A stretch of 64,000 bases of DNA from Ananas comosus (lineage: Eukaryota; Streptophyta; Magnoliopsida; Poales; Bromeliaceae): assembly GCF_001540865.1 (NCBI RefSeq), contig NC_033623.1:1637501-1701500 (forward strand), in the 5' to 3' direction. The first letter of the stretch is position 1. Every line of letters begins with the position of its first letter. The notes under the pieces were generated by a model, which ran no database searches, was not told where the DNA came from, and saw only the letters and a list, made by a program, of their open reading frames with translations. The position numbers were made by a program, and so were the translations under genes. Positions 1 through 12,239 of this stretch are shown one piece after another.

Positions 1-3000
1 AGAATCACATTGTGCTTTATGCAGGAAGCCATATATTCATTTTCCTAGTATTTGTCAATTACTCCATCAATTGCTTTTAAACTTGGAACCTGCTGCATAC
101 AAAAGAAGGGAAAAGGAGGTGCTAGGTGAGTTCTAACATCTGAGTACCAAATGCATAAAAACTTCAGGCTATAAATGTGATATGCCTTCCAAACCTCATA
201 CTATTTGAAGAAATGATTGACACATATATGTACCGTGTAGACATGTGAATGTCCTTATCCTAGTAAACAGATGTAGATTATGGTATGGCAATAAATGAAT
301 TCAACTGCTTTGGTATATATAGCTACAGAATACTAACTGCTTATGCTCAGGATGCATCCAAAGGTTGAGGGACACATAAATTATTTTGCACAGAATGTCG
401 ATGAAACAATCACAATGAGATGACAAATTAGTGGTCTTATTTACGAGCATAAGTAGCTATAACAATTTATTCTTCACAAACATCCATGGATCTTCTAGTG
501 GTTAAAATGAAAAATCATCCTAATCTACTTCCGATTGATCCTTCCCCAAGTTTGTACTAGAAATATTATCATTTCACGCTAGTCTCCTCCATCGCTTCGT
601 AAAGACCAGAAAATTGACCAGAAAATTGAGCTTAATTAAGGGCAAAACTATTAAACTTGTCTATAATTTTCTTGCTCAGCATATTGCATTTACCAAATGC
701 ATTTAGGGGCAGTTTGGTTTGATGTTATTGCAAATGCATTGTAATCAAGGATGCATGTAGTTGAAAATGCAGCAATTACAACCGTGTGCATCTTGTTTAG
801 TTGGATGTAGTAGAAAAATATTGCAACTATAGATAATATGTTAGGTTGCATGAAGTTGAGAAGTGTATTTACAAAATTTTATCACTTTATATATAGGGTG
901 GTCAGCAAGGATTTAAGTGCCCATTAGCACGGGCGTATCTATCGTGCCAACAAGATATCGGCACGATACAGCCTACATGCCTCGTGCCGATGGCACGACT
1001 CAAAACTCTCTTTTCTTTAAATTAGTATATAATTTTCTCTATAAAATTTAAAAGATTTGATAAAGATACATAATAAGCAATTAGAATATTTTGTTGTTAA
1101 ATTAAACGAATACATTATGTGTTAGCACACTTATATTTTTTGTGACCGGGACTCATTGGCACGACTCACGGCAATTAAATCCTTGGTGGTGAGATCACCC
1201 CCAATGTAAAAGAAAAAATATTTTTTGTTTAGAAGGTGACTAGGAGGCAGGCTTATCTTTTGTTTTAAGTTACTTTCTCCAACTACTAGAGTTGGAATTG
1301 CAGCTAATTTGGGAATAGTTCACTGTTGCAGTTGATCCTCCTTGTGCAGTTTCAACTGTAGCAGCGGAATTTAAATGCATCAAACTCAGCACCTAATTTT
1401 GATCTGCATGCAATTACAACTACAGTGCAGTTACAACTATATGCAACCAAACAGTCCCTTAATTCCTTTATTTCATCTCATTTCTCTCATCCAACTAAGA
1501 ATAAGTGTTCTGGTGCAATTTATGTTGATCCAAGATCAGTAATTTATACCAGCTTGCAACTCTTGCTTTCCTTATATCAAATTAACGTTTTCCATACATT
1601 CACTTTCTTGATAATTACCTTCTTCATTTTGCACACTTTAAATGTTACTTATTTTTGTCTTGTTAAATCTATATTCTAGAGGAAGAAAAGCGACTTAAGG
1701 TCTACTCACCTCAGTTTGTAGATCGTCTAATCTCCAAAGAGACTCACTCTGGTAAGAATCTTGTCTTAGCATTGCTGAACCGGAATAATTATGTCTCTTA
1801 ATAATTGCAACACGTTGTATTTCGTTGATAAGTTCACCTGTATTCTGTAAGCGAATGGCAATTGTAAGGATACATTTGGAGCCAGGAGCAGTACAGCTGC
1901 AAAAGAGCCGAGTGCTACAGAACATGACCTAGTTGATGATGCATCATTTCCCTTGTCCAAGAGAGTTTCCACAGATGATGTATTAAAGAAAGTTTCTGTG
2001 GATGATGTATTATGCTCCATATGCAAGGCGCTGCTTTATAGACCTGCTGTTCTTAATTGTGGCCATGGTGAGTATTTTTGTGCTTTCCATGGTCGGTTGC
2101 TCGCTAAAAATTCAGGAAAAAGAAAAATGCCGACAATTATTTGATTTTTTTAATTGTGCAGTCTATTGTGAAAATTGTCTACTAAGCTTGATTGGTGAAG
2201 AATTAAAATGTCAAATTTGCCAAAGCCCACATCCCGGTGGGTTTCCGAATGTTTGCTTGTATCTGGATAATTTCTTGGAAGAAACATTCCCCGTGGAATA
2301 TGCATCAAGGAAAGAGAAAGTTAAGCTCAAAAAGATCCAATATCACCAAGGAGATTCATCATCTAGTAAGCTTTTAATGCTACATCTTCAGGAGTTGTAC
2401 TTCTGGGTTTATTCTAGTTGTTCGGACTTCAGTAACAATGTATCATAGCTGTATACATCTTACCCCCTTTTCTTTTTACGCAGACCATTGGTTTTGTCTT
2501 ATCGCCATTTGTTTTGCCTTATCACTTATCCATAGTTATGGTTTATGATAACAGATGCTGCTTTTTGCTGTGGGCAATCTTTGAAGCTCACTAATTAATA
2601 AGAATCATGCCTCTAATAACTCCTTTGTGATTGCAATATGCTTAGTCTATCTATTAGGCTTGCAAAATAGTAACATATTAGGCCGACCAGGTGAAATTTC
2701 TATTTAATTACTTTGCATTATTACGTCAGAATCATATCACAGTATGAGTTGGTGGACAGATTAATGTTGGTTTAACTTTGACCCTTTTTGTGACTTCTAG
2801 GTGCTGAGCCAGCAAAAAAGCAAGAGAGCAAACCTTTTCAGTTCAGCAATATATGGCTGAATGAAAATGCGGCAAATATTCATGCAGGAGTTGGCTGCGA
2901 TTCATGCGGGGTATGGTCTTTGATAGTTCATTTCTTTTCCCAGTAGTAAGATTACCAATTGTAAGATTATGATTTGAGACCTTCTGCCGTCTTTAAATCC

Positions 3001-3479
3001 ATCTAGAGAGGAAAAAAAAGGACAATTTTTTCAAATTCGGCTAACTTTAACTGACGTGCCACCATCTTTCAACTTAGTAAACAAAACCAAGAGATTGTTT
3101 ACAAACCCTTTAAAAGATATTTTATCTTTCCGTCCAGGTTTATCCAATTATTGGGAAGCGGTACAAATGCGAGGATTGCAAAGAGGCAATTGGCTTTGAC
3201 CTATGTGAAGAATGCTACAAAAGCTGCTCAAATCTTCCTGGCCGATTCAATCAGCAACACACTCAGGATCACAAGTTTGTTCTCGATGACTCGCGTACGT
3301 TCCAAAGGATTCTGTGGTTGGCGAGGGGAGCAGGCGATCACCTGCAAGTTGTCGAGGAAGGAGAACACTTGGTTCATGTCGATTTAGAGTTAGAAGCTCC
3401 GGAATATCTCGAGCCCAGGCCGGAGAGCGACGGAGATGATGACGACGGAACAAGACAAGACAGATCAGGTTCTCTATGA
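1..3479 (+). CDS. PRT1: E3 ubiquitin-protein ligase PRT1, 3' part (5' end outside window)
   Basis: Exons: <1..125, 1680..1751, 1852..2067, 2162..2365, 2801..2910, 3138..3479 (stop TGA 3477). All phases agree and give about 355 residues, against roughly 410 for the family, so the start and most of the first RING lie upstream. The opening exon holds the end of RING 1 (CALCRKPY) and a Leu-rich helix. Exons 3-4 encode a full C3HC4 RING 2 (CSIC..CGH..CENC..CQIC). Exons 5-6 encode a ZZ zinc finger (CDSC..CEDC..CEEC..H). The tail is acidic (ESDGDDDDG). The order RING-RING-ZZ is diagnostic of PRT1, the plant N-recognin that ubiquitinates proteins with bulky aromatic N-termini for proteasomal degradation. 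Assignment rests on family knowledge; exon borders are read from the sequence. Intron 1 (126..1679) is swollen by nested transposons. The exon 3 acceptor (CTGTAAG before 1852) is poor but is the only nearby one in phase. Confidence 0.9.
706..1458. mobile_element. Tourist-like (PIF/Harbinger) non-autonomous element in PRT1 intron 1
   Basis: Left end GGGGCAGTTTGGTTTG and right end (reverse complement) GGGACTGTTTGGTTGC form terminal inverted repeats. A TTA at 703-705 is repeated at 1459-1461, the three-base duplication usual for PIF/Harbinger. The inner sequence is full of short inverted and direct GCAGTTACAACT-type motifs. No transposase is encoded. A second element (906..1184) is nested in it. 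A relative lies at 5591..6237. Confidence 0.75.
906..1184. mobile_element. Nested Mutator-type MITE (family C, copy 1)
   Basis: Ends are CAAGGATTTAAGTGCC and, reversed, AAGGATTTAATTGCC. The flanks are GGTGGTCAG (897-905) and GGTGGTGAG (1185-1193), an 8-of-9 match as expected for a Mutator-type 9-bp duplication. The interior has GGCACGA/TCGTGCC palindromic motifs. Related copies are at about 26566..26905 and 31349..31600. It sits inside the Tourist-like element, so it inserted later. Confidence 0.65.
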
Positions 3480-4518
3480 TTCCGATGTTTACTCGTATTT
3501 AGTATATGCTTTTATGCTTATCTTATCTCGAATACCGATAGGTAATACCATGAGCTTGGTAAGTTTGCATGGTGGTATAATCTGCATCGTCAATGCTCAT
3601 GCGATATACCATTCTCAAAAGTTAAAAGTTGTATTTTCGAAATAAGATTTCTTTTCTGGGGGAGGATGAAACATGTTTTTGTGCTTGTTTGTTTGTTTTT
3701 ATGTGAGCATTATTCAATGCGAGAATCATTTATGATGATTTGAACAAAGATTGCTTCAAAGAAAAATCTTTATGATGGGGAGATATGGTGATGATGATTG
3801 TAGTGAGAGAAATGGTAATCAATGGTTTAGGATGGGCGTAGAAAATTGCGGCCGTGGCGGCGGGGGCAGCAAAAGTGATACTTAGTAGTGGTGAAGAAAG
3901 CGATAGCGATAACGATAGCGGCGACGGTGGTGGCGGTGGCAAATTTGGTCTCCGTGGTGGAGGAATTTTTTTCTTTCTTTTTTTTTTTCCTTTTCATCAA
4001 AAGTGCTGTTAGCAAAGGCATTATATTAGCAGAGATATACTAATATTAACTTTGGGAAAGCAAAAGTTTTTGCTTTTTAGATTTGCTAAGCTTTTTATTG
4101 TAAATAACTGTAGTTAAAAATAGAAGCAATAGTTGAACAAAGTCCCAGTTTTTTTGTTGTTTTTCTTCACCAAATAATCAGCTGCTGATTGAGATGCGGT
4201 TGTACGGCCGTGGCTGAAGCAGTAAAAACTTCAAAAACCGAGTCTACTCCCACTCTACTCCCACTGTCGTCTTGAAGAGACTCTTCAACTTTGACTCTTT
4301 CGTCTCTGTTGTTTATTATCAGCAAAATGCATCAGAATTAAATCCTTTTTCTAAAAGAAACTTGCAATTTTGACCTAGCGGAACGCGTAATAGCATGCTA
4401 TTTAATTTGTTTATTTATCCATAAGTAAATTTAGGTAAAAGTATGAAGACTTTGGATATCAGTCTTAAGTCTTTTTGTCTGTTGTTGAACAACTTTTTAA
4501 TCATACTTTCTTGGAAAG
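3480..4518. other. PRT1 3' flank and intergenic DNA
   Basis: Presumed 3' UTR (AATAAG at 3641 could serve in polyadenylation) followed by AT-rich DNA. A short GC-richer patch with GCGGCGG and GCGATAGCGATAACG motifs lies at about 3836..3960. No gene or clear repeat boundary was seen. Confidence 0.4.
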
Positions 4519-4866
4519 CTTCAAATACCATTCTAGTAATTTCGCACTTTTTCACTTCAGTGTTCTGTGGTTTAAAGTGTATCACTTTCGCATCTTGTGA
4601 TTTTTTTTTCTTTTTGTTATCCCTTTCATTAATTTTTTTTTTTTAAATTAGTGATAAAGTTAAAACTAAAATGTACTAAAGTGAATATTCGATAAATTAT
4701 AAATGAGGTATCGAAAGATTTTTATATGTGATTTAACGAAAAATTAACGGAAGGACTGACGAAAAGAAAAAAATAAAATTATAAGGTACTAAATTAATAT
4801 ATTTTAAAATATAGAATATTAAAGTAAGAAAGTGCGAAACTACGGAGGTGGTATGTGAAGTTTATA
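4519..4866. mobile_element. Mutator-type MITE, family F copy 1 (diverged)
   Basis: Starts near GCTTCAAATACCATTCTAG and ends near GGTGGTATGTGAAGTTTA, inverted versions of each other. The interior matches 34530..34900, 60328..60677 and 60962..61318 (shared motifs such as GATTTAACGAAAAATTAACG). A target duplication could not be fixed for this copy. Confidence 0.6.
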
Positions 4867-5090
4867 CTTACTTTTTATAAGCAAGTAGTTTTATTATTAT
4901 CTGTGATTAGATCTTCATTTATCATCTATATGGGTTCTCCTTAATAATAATAAGATTAGTTTGGATGTACGGAAAAAAGTGATTTTTTTCTGTATAACAC
5001 TGTAGAGTAACTGTGCCCCGCATCATCATGCACGAGCCACGAAGAGGGGGAGGGGGTATACTCATTTTTATTTGTCTTTTCTACTTGGAG

Positions 5091-5091
<1 letters not shown>

Positions 5092-5119
<28 letters not shown>
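5092..5119. repeat. (CT)14 microsatellite
   Basis: Uninterrupted CT dinucleotide run in an otherwise featureless stretch (4867..5420). Confidence 0.95.
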
Positions 5120-5122
<3 letters not shown>

Positions 5123-5420
5123 CGTTTGGACGTGTAATGAGCAAACAAATTAACGTGACAGGATCGAAGGAAAAAATGGGAAGGTGTTCATACTTCATTC
5201 CAAGTGGAACAAAAATCAATTAAGGGCCGTTGGATATCGAGCTCATCTGACGTTAATAAATAAAATAAAATTTTAAAAAATATAAATATGATTTTGTGTT
5301 CTTTTAATGGAATGTAAAAAATATATGGCAATCAATTCTTTAGAATATGCGGAACGTAATATTTCGTGGTATTTTTTTATTGCACAAAATCTATTCTTTC
5401 CGTAATCTAAATATATCTCA

Positions 5421-5569
5421 TTTTTTTGAGAGAGATAGGTAGCACGTTATCCGTTTCGTTTATTTTATTTAAAAATAAACTTAGCTGAAAATGTGAATCA
5501 ACTAGGATTCGAACTTAGGATCTCTGGTACCAACCACCAAGTCCTTTGCCACTTGCTCTAGCGACGGTC
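5421..5569 (-). mobile_element. tRNA-derived SINE (copy 1)
   Basis: Read on the minus strand it begins near GACCGTCGCTAGAGCAAGTGG (box A-like), contains box B-like GTTCGAATCCTAG, continues with TTGATTCACATTTTCAGC and AATAAACGAAACGGATAACG, and ends in poly(A), seen here as the T-run at 5421. The same about 150-bp unit recurs at 5834, 7113, 15990, 16163, 54249 and 56784. Confidence 0.8.
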
Positions 5570-5590
5570 TATATTATCACCAAATATTAA

Positions 5591-6237
5591 GGGGTTGTTT
5601 GGTTGCATGTAGTTGCAACTGTACAGCAGTTGTAACTGCATGCAAATGCAAATTCGGTGTTTGGTTTGATGTATTTAACTCCAATTGCTGCAGTAGGAAC
5701 TACAGAAAGAGGTCCAACTGCAACAGTCGGAACTACGCCCATATTGGCCGCAATTCCAACTACAGCAGTTGGAAAGTGTAACTTTAAACAAAAGATAGCC
5801 TTAACCCTTTAAATATATATATATATATATATATTGAGAGAAAGGTAGCTTGCTATCCGCTTTGTTTATTTCATTTAGAAATAAACTTAGTTGGAAATGT
5901 GAATCAATTAGGATTCGAACTTGGGTCTTGGGTACCAACCATCAAACCCTTTTGCCACTTGCGTTAGGGACAGTCAGTCTCTTTAGATATTTTTTAAACA
6001 AAAAAAAAAAAAAATTTACATTGGAGGTAATCTCACCATCATATATATAAAATGATAAAATTTTAAAAATTATTTCTCAACTGCTTGCAACCAAACATAT
6101 TATTTATAGTTGCAGCGCTTTCTACTACATCCAACCAAACGTTCAAACATGATGCATATAGTTGTAACTGCTGCATTTCTAACTGCATGTATTTCTAATT
6201 ATATTGTATTTGTAATTACATCTAGCCAAGCGGCACC
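5591..6237. mobile_element. Tourist-like element (copy 2) carrying a nested SINE
   Basis: Left end GGGGTTGTTTGGTTGCATG; right end reversed GGTGCCGCTTGGCTAGATG. TAA occurs just before (5588-5590) and after (6238-6240), giving a three-base target duplication. It shares the GCAGTTGTAACTGCATGC-type interior of the PRT1-intron element. A (TA)n run and a SINE (5834..5976) interrupt its middle. Confidence 0.75.
5834..5976 (-). mobile_element. tRNA-derived SINE (copy 2), nested
   Basis: Minus-strand copy with box B-like GTTCGAATCCTAATTG and box A-like CGCAAGTGGCAAAAG. It is adjacent to a (TA)n run at 5811-5834. It lies inside the Tourist-like element and is therefore younger than it. Confidence 0.75.
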
Positions 6238-6393
6238 TAAGAGAGAGAGAAAGGAAATACTAGCTACACCACCCAAAAAATGATTCTCTGGTGATCCAAT
6301 ACGCTATAACATCATCTTGCCCTCATCAAACCTTTTTAAAAAATTCACAAAAAAAATTGTATCATCTTTTTAACTTGTAATTATTAAATTAAT

Positions 6394-6976
6394 TGTTAGG
6401 ATTTGGTTAGATTTGTAAATTAATTCTAATTGGATAAGAATTAATATTTAAATCTGTTGGAGATAAATTAAGATTTAAATATTAATTAGAATATGAATCT
6501 AACTAGATTAAGATAATATTTAAATCTATTGGAGGTAAATTAAGATTTAAATATTTATTAGAGTAGAAATTCTAAATATATTAGAATTCTGGTACGTTTT
6601 GATGTAAGTTTTATAAATAGCTTCATTGGTGGAGAGCTTGAGTAGTATGGCCAAATTGAGATTCTTGAGAGGGTACGGTAAGATGTCTTGAAGCCATTGG
6701 TGGACTGTACCAAAGTTTGGCTATGAGTTGCATGCATCTAGTGCACAGGTGCATGTGAGAGAGAAAAAGTGAAGGATTGTCTTCTTTGTGAGTTTATAGA
6801 AGACGAGAGAAGAGTAAAAGAGATTCAGAAAAACGGCTTGAGTTGTAGTTACTCAGTTGCAGAAGAGGAGTCATGTATTTGTTTTTTTTTTTCTTTCGTG
6901 ATTGTATCAGTTTTTGCTGAAGAGATGGATTTATGATAAAAACCCGATTTGATGCTTCCGTTGCGGAATCCTAACA
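6394..6976 (+). mobile_element. Retrotransposon LTR (copia-like), isolated 5' LTR remnant
   Basis: A 583-bp segment begins TGTTAGGATT and ends AATCCTAACA, perfect 10-bp inverted termini with TG..CA borders as in LTRs. GGTATCGGAGC at 7001-7011 resembles the initiator-Met-tRNA primer binding site (consensus TGGTATCAGAGC), but lies about 24 bp past the LTR rather than beside it. The flanks show no 5-bp duplication, so this is probably a truncated element rather than a solo LTR. No gag or pol coding was seen. Confidence 0.6.
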
Positions 6977-7112
6977 ATCAGTACCAGATCCACAGCAGTC
7001 GGTATCGGAGCGAGTTGCAGACTCTCAAAATCTAGTACCGGGGCACGTATCGGATTCCAAACATTAACTTAGATTACATGCCCCAAGAATTTATATTACT
7101 TGCTATAAATTA

Positions 7113-7266
7113 TTTTTTGAGAGAAATGTAGCGAGCTATCCGTTTCATTTATTTTTTCTTTTTGAAAAATAAATTCAACTAAAAATATGAAATAATTAGG
7201 TTTTAAATTTAGAGACTTCATATACCAACCATCAAAAACCTTTACCAACTGTGATAAGTACGGTCG
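7113..7266 (-). mobile_element. tRNA-derived SINE (copy 3), degenerate
   Basis: Clearly the same unit as the other copies (GAGAGAAATGTAGCGAGCTATCC.. and ACCAACCATCAAA.. motifs), but boxes A and B are decayed. It lies just after the LTR remnant. Confidence 0.65.
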
Positions 7267-8884
7267 TTTACTTTTAAGAGGTCCATGTAGCATAAAGTGG
7301 TAAGAGAGTACGCCAAATTCTTGTTTATTTCCTATTTTACCCTCGCTGGGGTGGTCATTATAAACTGTTATCTATTAGATTTAGAATTCAGTAACAAGTA
7401 TCAGAGCCAATTCTAATCTCTCGCCCTGAGGTCATAGAAACAAACCAAATTGTCTTAAAGTAAACAACTTAACATAATAATGCAATGCCTATTGAATATT
7501 GATTCTCAATCTTATTGCACAGGTTGCACTTTGTGCTCAAACCTTGATTTGTTGTTCTCAATTTATTCTTCACATTAGGTTTCACCCCTTTTTTTTATTT
7601 GAATTAGACCAGGGGTTAAATAGCATGAAATGACTTTTGGGGATTTTCTTAACGCCCAACTTAGTATGTGGCAATAACACCAAATGTAACACTTCTAGAA
7701 TCTGAAATAGTTCTATATATGAAATGTAAGAGAACTAAACCTCTTAATCCAGTTGTAATATTTTGGATAGTGATTAAGTCCAAAAGATTAAGATAGTTCA
7801 GCGTTTTATGGCTAAAGGACTTCTAGGATGAGTGACTCTTCTGGAAGGCAGAGTATCACAGTTAATATCAAAGCCAATCACCAGTCGAAAGTATGAGGAG
7901 AATTTCAACTGAGCTATGGTCATATAGTGGGTATAGCACGGCTAGCTCCCTGGCTGATAATTGTTGTGGACAAAGTGTGGCTCCTTGGTACTAGCGAGAC
8001 AAGTTTTACGTCGCCTGATGCTTGTAAGTGTCTAAGAGGCTAAGCCCAAAAGATTATAAGAGTTAAGCGTATTAAAGTTAGAATAATTCTAGAATGGATG
8101 ATCCTTTTAAGAAGTGAGGTGTCATACCAAATTATCCTTCAATCAAATACAAAAATCTATATAACAACAAATTTTAACTTCACCAAATCATTTCTAACGC
8201 AAGTGACAAAAGATTTAATAAATGATACTCGAGGCCGCAAGTTCAAAAGTTTAGTTACTTTTCATGCATGTTCAGCTAATTTTATTAAAAAACAATGAAG
8301 CAAGCGGATAATATACTATCTCTTTCACAAAAAATAAAATTTGACGCCAACTAGGGTAATTATTTGATGATTAAAGTATACAATGTTAATATTCAAAAAA
8401 AAGAAAAAGATGTGCAATCCTCAAAATAATATAAAGATCATTGATTCAATTTACCTTAATATACATCTGCAATTTTTCACTTAATTTCCAAGTGATATAT
8501 ATCTTTTTCTTAAACTTGGGGAAAAAGTCACAATGCACAACAAAAACTCATGTACTAATGAACCCCCAATAATTATGAAGGTAAAATCCAATGGAGAGGC
8601 TATATAGGGCAATGGGAAATCCAAGAGAATCCTATGTATAATAAATATTCTATTGTAATTATTTTGCAGTTAATTTGTACTTCATAAGTACTCTCCCTAG
8701 TACTTGGTTTGAATTATATAAAACTCGGTGTTGTCCAACTAGAATGATAGTAGCTGACTCCGATTGAGTGGTGGTAGATGAAATAGTATTTAATTCAAAG
8801 ATTACTAGTAGTGAAGGGATGTTCTAAGAGTTAGAAACCTAAAAAAATCAAAGGATTAGTACTTTTAGATGTATTCTTGCTCAA
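7267..8884. other. Gene-free stretch with decayed retroelement-like motifs
   Basis: GTATCAGAGCCA at 7398-7409 and AATATCAAAGCCA near 7866 resemble LTR-element primer binding sites, which hints at very old retroelement debris. No LTR pair or coding frame could be defined. The remainder is AT-rich. Confidence 0.3.

Positions 8885-8950
<66 letters not shown>
8885..8950. repeat. Compound (CT)n(TA)n microsatellite
   Basis: A CT run with one TTTC interruption runs directly into a TA run. Confidence 0.95.
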
Positions 8951-9127
8951 GGAGTTGAGCTGAAATATTAAGAAATAAGTGGACTCTGTTGTCACCCATT
9001 TGTTTCTATATGCTTTAAGTGGTACAGATCATATTCGTCGGTGCAGATTCTCGATTTGAAGACTCTATCATCAAAAATAAATAAATGGCAATGGAGTTCG
9101 TCTGTTACCGATAATATTCTAACTCAA

Positions 9128-9130
<3 letters not shown>

Positions 9131-9158
<28 letters not shown>
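9131..9158. repeat. (TA)14 microsatellite
   Basis: Uninterrupted TA run. Confidence 0.95.
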
Positions 9159-9161
<3 letters not shown>

Positions 9162-10904
9162 TCCAAATTTATTGTGACCTGTAGAAATATGAGTACAAAG
9201 TATCATTGGAACGTAGTATATATCATGTCACATATAGGAATTTGTTTTGATATTTTGTTTGTTTTCCTTTTTTTTTTACTTTTTTTTTTGCAAATAAGCC
9301 CCTATTAGGCTATTAATTACCAAAGTACAAATGCATTAGCTATATGAATAGGCCACGGGATTAAGTAGTTCTATTTTAGTTCATTATATAGGATTAATTG
9401 TGCTGTTATAGGATTTTAAATTTGAGAGTTGGAGGGGGAGAAAGAAACAGATATGGATCGAATAGTCGCCAAATCTTATCCTTAGAGAAAAAAAGTTACA
9501 TATTTTCAGTGAAAATATAACTTTTCTTTTGTGAAAATACAAATATTTCAAAGTAAGATGAATGACGGATTTAATAGCCTCACATTGGAGACTCTTTTGT
9601 TCTGAAGAGAGTGCCCGTAATTGAAGTGCACAAAAGTTTTGCGTGATGCAACGAAATGTTCTTTTTCCCCTTTTTTTCCCCTTCATTATGCCCATACGCA
9701 CAAGAGGCTCATGTCTTAACGATGTTTAAGCTATTTAAGCGAGTTTAAAACTATTGAGTTCTAGATGAAGGAGTGTAAAATTTACACTCTTTTGAATATG
9801 TATAGAATAGTATTTAACAGTGCACAAGTATAAAAAATGCTTCTTAAATAAATCAGATTTTCCAGCATATTTAGTGTGAGTCTGCAATGCAAATAAACAA
9901 ATTTTTACCAAAACTAAATAACTCGAATCAGAAACGTCTCATTCTCGCTTATCGGACCTTTTCTAAATTTATCGTCGGACACACCGCTAAACTCCAAACG
10001 GGACCTTCGATATTCGAACAGAGTTTTAAAACTCGGACGACAGCAGTGTAAATCATACGGCTCACGAAAATAGTCCCAGCAAATTTCACCGAAGAGCTCC
10101 TCAGCAAAGTCGCGCTCGCAATTAAGCGTAAAACATTACACCATTGATGCAACTCATTATATAGTGCGCGCATTCGACAACTTGGGTGCTACAAATTACA
10201 AATAATAATAGGAATTAAGTAGGAAATTTATTAACCCTAGCTACTAGATCGGCGATTAATTGAGGTCCTCCTCGGCGATGTTTTGCCGTAGGGGGCGTGG
10301 GGGGGAATCCAGTGGGGTTCGGGCCCTGGAACGTGATTGGTCCAAGTTCGGTGCTGGTTGCTGCGGCCACACGTACGGACGACAGAATCCGCGGAAAACG
10401 AGGCGATTGGCCTCGAGAATCGTGCCCAAATTTCCCTGAACTTTATTTTTTTTATTAATTCTATATATATATTATATAATTTTTTTTTGAAGGTTATATT
10501 TTTAAAAAAATTTTCTGTAAATATTTATTTTTTTATTACTTTTCATTTTTAATTTTTAAAAATTTATATTCTACTCTTTCAACATTTTAAACTATCCCCC
10601 CCCCCCGTTAGGGTTTCATCCCTATTTCGTCTATTTCTTATAATTTATATCAAAAATATCTTTCAAAATGACAGAAATATATTTAAAAAATTAGTTTTTC
10701 TTATAGAAGAAATAAGGACACTTTGCTTATTTTGTTATCTCCATTAACGTCGTATCCTTCTAATATAAATTTTTAAAGTCAGTGAGGGAAAGGAAAAAAT
10801 CGGGTATTCACAGAAAGGGATTATGTAATTTAGTCATTTCTTAAATAGTATAGACTATATTTATTATCTTAAATTTTTTATTTTAAATTACTAATAATTA
10901 AGAA
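9159..10904. other. Intergenic DNA without recognised gene
   Basis: Contains a more GC-balanced patch at about 9930..10190 (minus-strand open frame without recognisable domains) and another at 10260..10440 with G-runs. Neither has splice or domain evidence. Poly-T and poly-C tracts follow. Confidence 0.35.
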
Positions 10905-11060
10905 ATAAGTTTGGTGCATGTGATGTTATGATGGATCAGATGAAGGTAATATTTGATATATATATGTACCGCATTTTGGTCCTCTGGTGTGATCGAACTA
11001 TTCTTTTAATAGAGTAATAGTAATAATAATAATAATAGAAGATTAAAAATTCAGCGGCAC
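10905..11060. repeat. Segment paralogous to the flanks of the 21.4-23.3 kb insertion cluster
   Basis: TTTTGGTCCTCTGG..GATCGAACTATTCTTTTAAT followed by (TAA)n and AATAGAAGAT matches TTTTTGGTCCTGCG..GACCGAACTATCCTTTAAT at 21375-21414, continued at 23339-23370 by AAAGTAATAATAATAATAATAGAAGAT. Here the two halves are contiguous, so this copy lacks the three insertions. Confidence 0.7.
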
Positions 11061-11585
11061 AAAATAAGATACAGTTTGATTTTTATGAATTAGATGCTCA
11101 GCCTTTTTCAATATCATAGAAAAGACCTTAATTTATTGTTTTAGAAGTACGGTGTATAAGATGTGACAATACACTGGGTACATGCAAATAAGTTCTCGGA
11201 TTGTGAGAAAAAATTTAATTCATGCATATTACTAAATATATTTAATGATTCAAATTTTAAAATTAAAATCTAATTTACTATGCAAATTTTACATTGTATA
11301 AAGAGCCTATTTAATTTTCTTTTTAAATCTATTAGTTTTTTAATGTAGCAGAGGCAAATTATAGTATAAATAAAAATAATCAATATATAAACTATATATA
11401 AAAGTACAAACAGAAAAACTAAAAAGTATTCAAAGTAAACTATAAAAATATAAATATGAAATAAATGCATAGTTACTTGAAACTAGAAAATTAAAGTACT
11501 ACCAATCTATATCTAAAATAATATAAAAGATTTTTTACTAGTAGTAGCTAAACAAATAAAATAAACATATGCTAAATAAATAAAA

Positions 11586-12053
11586 GGGATAATTGCTTAT
11601 ATACTTCTCATACGTTTGAAAATATTCAATTTGCCCATTTTTCTTTCTTTCTAAAATACCTCTCATATGTTCCACTTTAACTTGGGTTAAACATGAGTTA
11701 AATATCTATCACAGTTAAAAAAAATTAAAATGCCAATTTTGCTCTTAACTTAAAGGCAAATAAGAAAAAAGTTGGTGATGACAGAGGGGTATATTGAAAA
11801 AAATCAAAAATCAAAATATTTTTTGTGCCCTTGACTTTAAGGGCAAATAAGAAAGACAGTGATAGTGGAATGGTATATTTGAAAGGGCAAAATAATAATT
11901 TTACAGAGATAACAGAGTTAATTAATAGATTTTAACTCTAGGAGTACATTAGAAATAGGTTGGAACGTAAAAAGGGTAATTTCAATATTAGCCTTCTAAG
12001 AGGGGTAAATTAGAAAGTCGGAAACTTTTCAGGGATATATACGCAATTGCCCC
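11586..12053. mobile_element. Mutator-type MITE, family D copy 1 (468 bp)
   Basis: Ends GGGATAATTGCTTATATA and, reversed, GGGGCAATTGCGTATATA. The 9-bp direct repeat TAAATAAAA flanks it exactly (11577-11585 and 12054-12062). No coding capacity. A close relative is at 22108..22611 and a diverged fragment at about 60081..60300. Confidence 0.85.
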
Positions 12054-12239
12054 TAAATAAAATATAAGAAAGACATATTAAAGTAGTCAAAATAAAGACA
12101 TATTAAAATAATTAAATAAAATTAAAAAATTACTAATAATAAATGCGTAATATCTTAATCATAATATATATATAAAAAAGGATATTTGAGCAATATTATA
12201 TGGTTGGGATTATTCATATTTGGTAATATGGGTGGTTTA

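Noticed and set aside
9949..10173. 74-codon minus-strand open frame in a GC-balanced patch
   Set aside because: No domain or homologue recognised; may be a retroelement relic but cannot be supported as a gene.
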